A stretch of DNA of 64,000 nucleotides from Haloquadratum walsbyi J07HQW1 (GTDB lineage: Archaea; Halobacteriota; Halobacteria; Halobacteriales; Haloferacaceae), in the NCBI GenBank assembly GCA_000415965.1, contig KE356560.1:1870596-1934595 (forward strand), written 5' to 3'. The notes under the pieces were generated by a model. That model had not been told where the DNA came from. It did no database searches and saw nothing but the letters and a program-made list of their open reading frames with translations. Position 1 is the first letter of the stretch, and every line of letters begins with the position of its first letter. Below, piece after piece: positions 60,901 to 64,000 of the stretch. Both the position numbers and the translations under genes were made by a program.

Positions 60901-61949
60901 CTGACGCCGGTCGGATTGACGATGTTGAGCCCATCCCTCTGGCAGAACTCGATCGACCGCGTATTGATGTGACAACACGGGTCTCTGGACTGTTCCGAGA
61001 TGCCTTTCCACAGGCGGCAAGTGTCATTCATGATGCAGTTGAAGCTGTTGTCGAACTTGATGAGTCTCATGACGAGAATTATATTAAAAAACACGTTGAG
61101 ACTGAAACAGCAGAATATGAAGCCGATGGTATAGATACAGACGATGCCCGAAGCACTGCCATGCATCGAGTGTTCACAACGACACCTGGCGGGTACGGTG
61201 CTGGGACAAACAAAGCAGTTGATGAAGGAAACTGGGATGACCAAAGTGATCTCGCATCCGTCTACGTCCAGTGGGGTGGATACGCACTCGAAAGTCGTGG
61301 ACGAGTGACCGATGCACATGATGCATTCAAACAGCGATTGAGTACTGTCGAGGCGACTGTCAAAATCGAGGATACTGCCGAACAGGATGAACTCGATTCC
61401 TCTGATTGGTATGCTTTCCACGGTGGATTCATCACCGCAGTCAGTGAGCATGCTGACTCAGAACCGGCTTCATACGTCGGTGATTCAAGTGACCCTGATA
61501 ACGTCTCTGTGTATACCAATGAAGAAAAAGTTCGCAAAGCAATGCGAGCACGTGTTCTGAATCCAGCATGGATTGATTCGATGAAAGATCATGATTATAA
61601 GGGCGCTGGTGACCTTTCAACGACGGTTGATGTCGTACTTGGTTGGGATGCAACAACAGGTGTTATCAGCGATACGCTATGGGAGGATGTCGCAGATGCA
61701 TACGCCTTCGATGCAGACCGACAGGAGTGGCTTCGCGATGTCAATCCATGGGCACTTGAATCGATCACTGACACATTGCTTGAGGCCGCCGAACGCGATC
61801 TTTGGGATGCGTCTGCGGAGACAGTCGAACAACTCCGCGATCTCAATCTTGCCGTTGACGGTGATATCGAAGCTCGTGACCGCAGTTCAACACCTCACGG
61901 GATATCTGAGACCGATTCCGAGCCAGGAGTGACAAATGATGACGACTGA
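57969..61949 (+). CDS. cobN: Cobaltochelatase large subunit CobN
   Basis: A 1326-residue cytoplasmic protein of the CobN/BchH family. It has the N-terminal IGLYTATENELGSVQRAAAS, RPTVAIWFYESHWTHENTQY, the conserved FHIGTHGS-type motif (AVVHLGTHGSLEWLPGKTVG), NPGEGTQAKRRSYAAVVDYL, GRNFYTLDPRKVPAKTAW and TPGGYGAGTNKAVDEGNWDD near the end. With the ChlI/ChlD AAA+ partners it inserts Co2+ into the corrin ring at ATP cost. A Gly-Thr repeat of about 18 residues (58125-58178) sits near residue 55-70, in a surface position by the look of its flanks. It overlaps cbiC by 14 bases, so the genes are co-translated. Confidence 0.95.
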   Translation: MPTIGLYTATENELGSVQRAAASLADDISLVVRSASDLDDPTDTEAFLEEVTGTGTGTGTGTGTGTGTGTDTDPAATVFWLHGGEESLPGYEQAVTKLAEAGVPLIVKSTGDAYAMEDTSVDTTTRNQAYEYLERGGTSNITNLLRYLAETFGSETYPYDDPVTLPTEGVYHPDHPGVSYDELRSTFDPGRPTVAIWFYESHWTHENTQYIDAQVRALEANGANALPIFCNPATDTDDQQDAEWVTDTWLIDDGDPVVDAVLSSFMFSLSMDERGRSASDEGNSAEDVFLDRLGVPVLQTITTMRSRSRYEGSTTGVMGFELALSVALPEFDGNVITHPISGKERLDDDAGIGSAPKQHHPMADRIDHATRLAVNWARLRYLENDEKRVAVVLHNYPPSDDGIGTAFGLDSPESTINLLDELAEREYDLGGRRPESGQALIDQLTAQLTLDDRWVAPADVRDLSVDVVSADQYREWFLDTDDRFQENLRDEWGAPPDRPFAIPGIEFGNVLVTVQPPRGFGMDRSKIYHDSDLQPPHDYLAFYKWLREEFAADAVVHLGTHGSLEWLPGKTVGLNAESASDQLVSALPNIYPYIINNPGEGTQAKRRSYAAVVDYLTPVMSNAGTYDDLQELESLAEQYREAGMTDARSDDGEQLETHIREHVDELDLAVELGITGTIDEKAEVRGPDAAGSTLASGNVTGDVVDIDTLVERIHEYLTDIKTTQIRMGLHTMSEPPIDERLIEYLVALTRLENPGVPSLREAVAGVLGVDYDRLRNDPGVYDADLGMTYAAAADVVYETSCDLVETLAAEEFSIPASEREAGPHDEVNMNLLVVDIDTIGDARATAGAHDDLREVLEFICTEAAPRVAAAEEEIPQTADALDGAYVEPGGSGAPTRGGVDLLPTGRNFYTLDPRKVPAKTAWRVGREVAAGVAERHYTESGEYPEEIGVVAWGTPTVRTRGETIAQVLALMGVEPQWTDAGRIDDVEPIPLAELDRPRIDVTTRVSGLFRDAFPQAASVIHDAVEAVVELDESHDENYIKKHVETETAEYEADGIDTDDARSTAMHRVFTTTPGGYGAGTNKAVDEGNWDDQSDLASVYVQWGGYALESRGRVTDAHDAFKQRLSTVEATVKIEDTAEQDELDSSDWYAFHGGFITAVSEHADSEPASYVGDSSDPDNVSVYTNEEKVRKAMRARVLNPAWIDSMKDHDYKGAGDLSTTVDVVLGWDATTGVISDTLWEDVADAYAFDADRQEWLRDVNPWALESITDTLLEAAERDLWDASAETVEQLRDLNLAVDGDIEARDRSSTPHGISETDSEPGVTNDDD
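58125..58178 (+). repeat. (GGCACC)n hexanucleotide tract in cobN
   Basis: Eight perfect GGCACC units and one GGCACT, coding for alternating Gly and Thr near the CobN N-terminus. In frame, so the reading frame is preserved whatever the copy number. Confidence 0.95.
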
Positions 61950-62727
61950 GAACAACGCACACATGAGTCTGTCCACTGACGGCGGGAGCAGTAGTACTGA
62001 TGAGACTGATGACGAGTACGAGGAGTATGCAGATCTTGGAGCAACAACTTCCGATGCGATGGAGATTGCAGAATCGAGTATGGATCGCGTTCGTGAGCTT
62101 GTTCCTGATGAAACCCTTGAGGACCGCCTTCGACAGAAGGCTGTCCACGCAACCGGCGATCCTGAGTTCCAGCATCTTGTCCGGTTTGCAGGTGACCCTG
62201 TTCGGACCGGTGCTCGTGCAGTTCTCTCTGAACAGCCAATCGTGACTGATATCACAATGGTAAAAGCCGGTATTACCGGTCGTGGTCATCAGTGTCCGGT
62301 CAAAAAAGCGATTGGCAATGGGTCCGAACTCGCCGCTGAGACAGGGATGACTCGAACAGCCGCGTCCGTGCTTGAGTTAGACCGACAAGGTGTCTATGAT
62401 GATGCAATCGCGACGATTGGAAACGCCCCAACTGCAGCGCTTGCGCTTGCTGACTGTATCGAATCGGGTACCCGTCCTGCCGCGGTTGTTGCAACCCCGG
62501 TTGGATTTATTAAGGCAGCTGAAAGTCGGAATCGAATTCGAGCCGTTGCGACTAAATACGGTGTCCCGGCAATCACAACTGTTGGACGACGCGGTGGAAG
62601 TGGACTCGCAGCGGGATTGACAAACGAACTTGTTCACGTAGCCAGCGATGTACGTGATGATGAAGTAACACTTGAGAACGCAGCAACAGAAGCGAACAGA
62701 CATGATCACAGAGAGGCCGAACGATGA
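61936..62727 (+). CDS. cbiC: Cobalt-precorrin-8 methylmutase (CbiC/CobH)
   Basis: A 263-residue protein. After an acidic, Asp/Glu/Ser-rich N-terminal extension (residues 1-40) comes the CbiC fold: AVHATGDPEFQHLVRFAGDP, PIVTDITMVKAGITGRG, AIATIGNAPTAALALADC, the conserved PVGFIKAAESR, and PAITTVGRRGGSGLAAGLTN. It moves the C11 methyl group of (cobalt-)precorrin-8 to C12 to give (cobyrinate) hydrogenobyrinate. It overlaps cobN by 14 bases and cbiE by four bases (ATGA), so all three are one operon. A start at MTTENNAHMSLS one codon later is also possible. Confidence 0.95.
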   Translation: MMTTENNAHMSLSTDGGSSSTDETDDEYEEYADLGATTSDAMEIAESSMDRVRELVPDETLEDRLRQKAVHATGDPEFQHLVRFAGDPVRTGARAVLSEQPIVTDITMVKAGITGRGHQCPVKKAIGNGSELAAETGMTRTAASVLELDRQGVYDDAIATIGNAPTAALALADCIESGTRPAAVVATPVGFIKAAESRNRIRAVATKYGVPAITTVGRRGGSGLAAGLTNELVHVASDVRDDEVTLENAATEANRHDHREAER

Positions 62728-63506
62728 GCGAGACTGACGAATACGATCTTGAGTCTGGACCTGATCCAGCGACAATCGCAACCGATCGCCCGGAGCCGAG
62801 AGAAGCAGTCAATCCAGTTCATGCAGTCGGAATCGGACCAGGGTCGAGTACGTATCTTACGCCACGAGGGAAGCGTTCGATTACCGAAGCCGATGTGATT
62901 GTTGGATTTGAAACCGTCGTTGAGTTCATCCGCGATCAAATCGGCGATGAAGCGACGGTTTTCACATGTGGATATCGTGACGAGGCTACTGCATTAGAGA
63001 ACTTTGCCGATCGTGTTGCAACAGGAGCGAGTGGAACAGCCGTTCTAATGGGTGATCCAAATCACTCTGGGTATCAATTTGTCGGGAAGGTACAACGTGT
63101 CGTTGACCGTCCCGTTCGGATTATTCCAGGAATCTCTGCATTACAGATTGCTGCAAGTCGAGCGCGAACGCCGATGGAGGCAACGACATTTGTTACCTTA
63201 CATAAAAGCGGAGAGATTGATGATGCCCTCACACGGATCCGACGTGATGTCGGGACACGCAATCTTCTCATTCTCCCACGCCCATTCGATTGGATGCCTG
63301 AGTCGATTGCAGCAATGCTGTGTGAGGCTGGAGCAAATCCAGAGCTTGAGACTCTCGTTTTCGAACGGCTCACGCATGAAAACGAGTCACGAACACAATC
63401 AACACTTGGCGCACTTGCATCAGACACAGCGGTCGCAGAACCAACACGGGAAGATACTGACTTCTCAGATCTCTCTGTTCTGGCGATTAGACAGAGCACA
63501 ATGTAA
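62724..63506 (+). CDS. cbiE: Cobalt-precorrin-7 C5-methyltransferase (CbiE)
   Basis: A 260-residue protein. After an acidic lead of about 30 residues it has the SAM-dependent tetrapyrrole methyltransferase motifs VHAVGIGPGSSTYLTPRG, TEADVIVGFETVVEF, AVLMGDPNHSGYQF (the GDP motif), RIIPGISALQIAASRA and LLILPRPFDWMPESIAAML. It matches CbiE, which methylates C5 (and in the fused CobL the C15 step is done by CbiT). No CbiT follows here. It starts in a four-base overlap with cbiC. After it a gap of 173 bases precedes the adenosyltransferase. Confidence 0.9.
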   Translation: MSETDEYDLESGPDPATIATDRPEPREAVNPVHAVGIGPGSSTYLTPRGKRSITEADVIVGFETVVEFIRDQIGDEATVFTCGYRDEATALENFADRVATGASGTAVLMGDPNHSGYQFVGKVQRVVDRPVRIIPGISALQIAASRARTPMEATTFVTLHKSGEIDDALTRIRRDVGTRNLLILPRPFDWMPESIAAMLCEAGANPELETLVFERLTHENESRTQSTLGALASDTAVAEPTREDTDFSDLSVLAIRQSTM

Positions 63507-63679
63507 TTTTATACCAAGCCCCAGCCCACACGCAGACTGATTGCAGCTGGAATGCCCGGTTCCGGTTGCGCGCTCCGCTTCGAAGACAGAAATCACAGTC
63601 TCAACAACTGTGACAGACACACAAGACAGGAATCAAATCGAAACTAACCCTATCATACATACATAAATAACTCCATAGC

Positions 63680-64000
63680 ATGAAGATTTACACGAAACGC
63701 GGTGACAGCGGACAGACAGACCTTCGAGATATGTCGCGTATCTCGAAACAGCATCCACGAATCGAGGCATATGGGCATGCTGATGAACTCAATTCATTAG
63801 TTGGGACCGTTCGTCCAACAGGATATGATGATATCGATACGACTCTTCACTCAATACAGAATCATCTCCATATTGTTCAAGCTGATTTCGCAAATCCTGA
63901 TCCTGATGAGGATGACCCGACCGTCGATATGTCGCATGTTGATGCTCTTGAAGAGTGGATTGATACCTTCGATGAGGAACTTGAACCGCTTGAGGACTTC
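63680..64000 (+). CDS. pduO: ATP:cob(I)alamin adenosyltransferase, PduO type (partial, cut by window end)
   Basis: The first 107 residues. KIYTKRGDSGQTDLRDMSRI is the PduO/MMAB ATP-binding N-terminus (T-K-x-G-D-x-G-x-T), followed by IEAYGHADELNSLVGTVRPT, another conserved block. The enzyme transfers the adenosyl group of ATP to cob(I)alamin to form coenzyme B12. Its place behind the cob genes fits the last steps of the pathway, though with 173 bases of gap it may have its own promoter. The C-terminal helices with the cobalamin-binding end lie beyond the window. Confidence 0.93.
   Translation, partial: MKIYTKRGDSGQTDLRDMSRISKQHPRIEAYGHADELNSLVGTVRPTGYDDIDTTLHSIQNHLHIVQADFANPDPDEDDPTVDMSHVDALEEWIDTFDEELEPLEDF

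Noticed and set aside
1-64000. tRNA, rRNA or CRISPR array
   Set aside because: No tRNA T-arm/anticodon arrangement, rRNA-like sequence or regularly spaced 25-40-base repeats were found by eye; the regular repeats present have a six-base period.

Overview
The window looks like a chromosome segment of an extremely halophilic archaeon. Predicted proteins are rich in Asp and Glu, several haloarchaeal families are recognisable (winged-helix plus zinc-ribbon regulators, DUF6498 and HPP membrane proteins, HTR-type receiver/PAS/kinase, S9 peptidase), and cobalamin is made with a CobN-type chelatase. The DNA is rather AT-rich for haloarchaea and the coding density is low, with many broken genes and transposon remnants. 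Together these suggest Haloquadratum walsbyi or a close relative; this is an inference, not a database match.

Layout. 1-3.2 kb: a winged-helix regulator paired with a small membrane protein, then several very small membrane proteins, one frameshifted. 3.2-5.2 kb: a decayed IS200/IS605 element (tnpA and tnpB both frameshifted). 6-10 kb: an S9 peptidase and a translationally coupled pair of TenA-like proteins. 10.7-11.5 kb: a PqqB-like metallo-beta-lactamase-fold protein. 11.6-13.3 kb: a second decayed tnpB element. 13.6-18.3 kb: a DUF6498 membrane protein, the E1 alpha and beta subunits of a 2-oxoacid/acetoin dehydrogenase, and a membrane protein gene cut by a third element remnant. 20.3-24.2 kb: a TSUP permease/M20 peptidase operon and an MFS transporter. 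25-33 kb: small regulator/membrane-protein pairs, a rubrerythrin-like protein, a rhodanese-MBL protein, a quinone-oxidoreductase-like MDR protein and a winged-helix zinc-ribbon regulator. 33.5-38.6 kb: a beta-helix fragment, a cupin, an HPP protein, an ERCC4-type nuclease and a DUF1289 mini-protein. 39.5-51.8 kb: two histidine kinases, an OFA-type MFS transporter, a membrane-anchored molybdopterin oxidoreductase, an FAD oxidoreductase and small zinc-finger proteins. 52.1-55.2 kb: a GH31 glycosidase and a cupin. 55.6-64 kb: a cobalamin cluster with chlI/chlD reading away from cobN-cbiC-cbiE and a PduO-type adenosyltransferase cut by the window edge.

Three features run through the whole window. 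First, hexanucleotide tandem repeats occur both between genes and inside them, where they add two-residue repeats (Gly-Thr, Gly-Ser, Glu-Pro, Ser-Glu) without shifting frame. At the junction of two such tracts in the ChlI/ChlD gene, however, the reading frame is broken. Second, solitary hairpins matching the tnpB 3' end (the place where IS200/IS605 elements encode their guide RNA) are scattered far from any intact element. Third, small DNA-binding proteins are repeatedly followed at once by small membrane proteins. No tRNA, rRNA or CRISPR array was seen.
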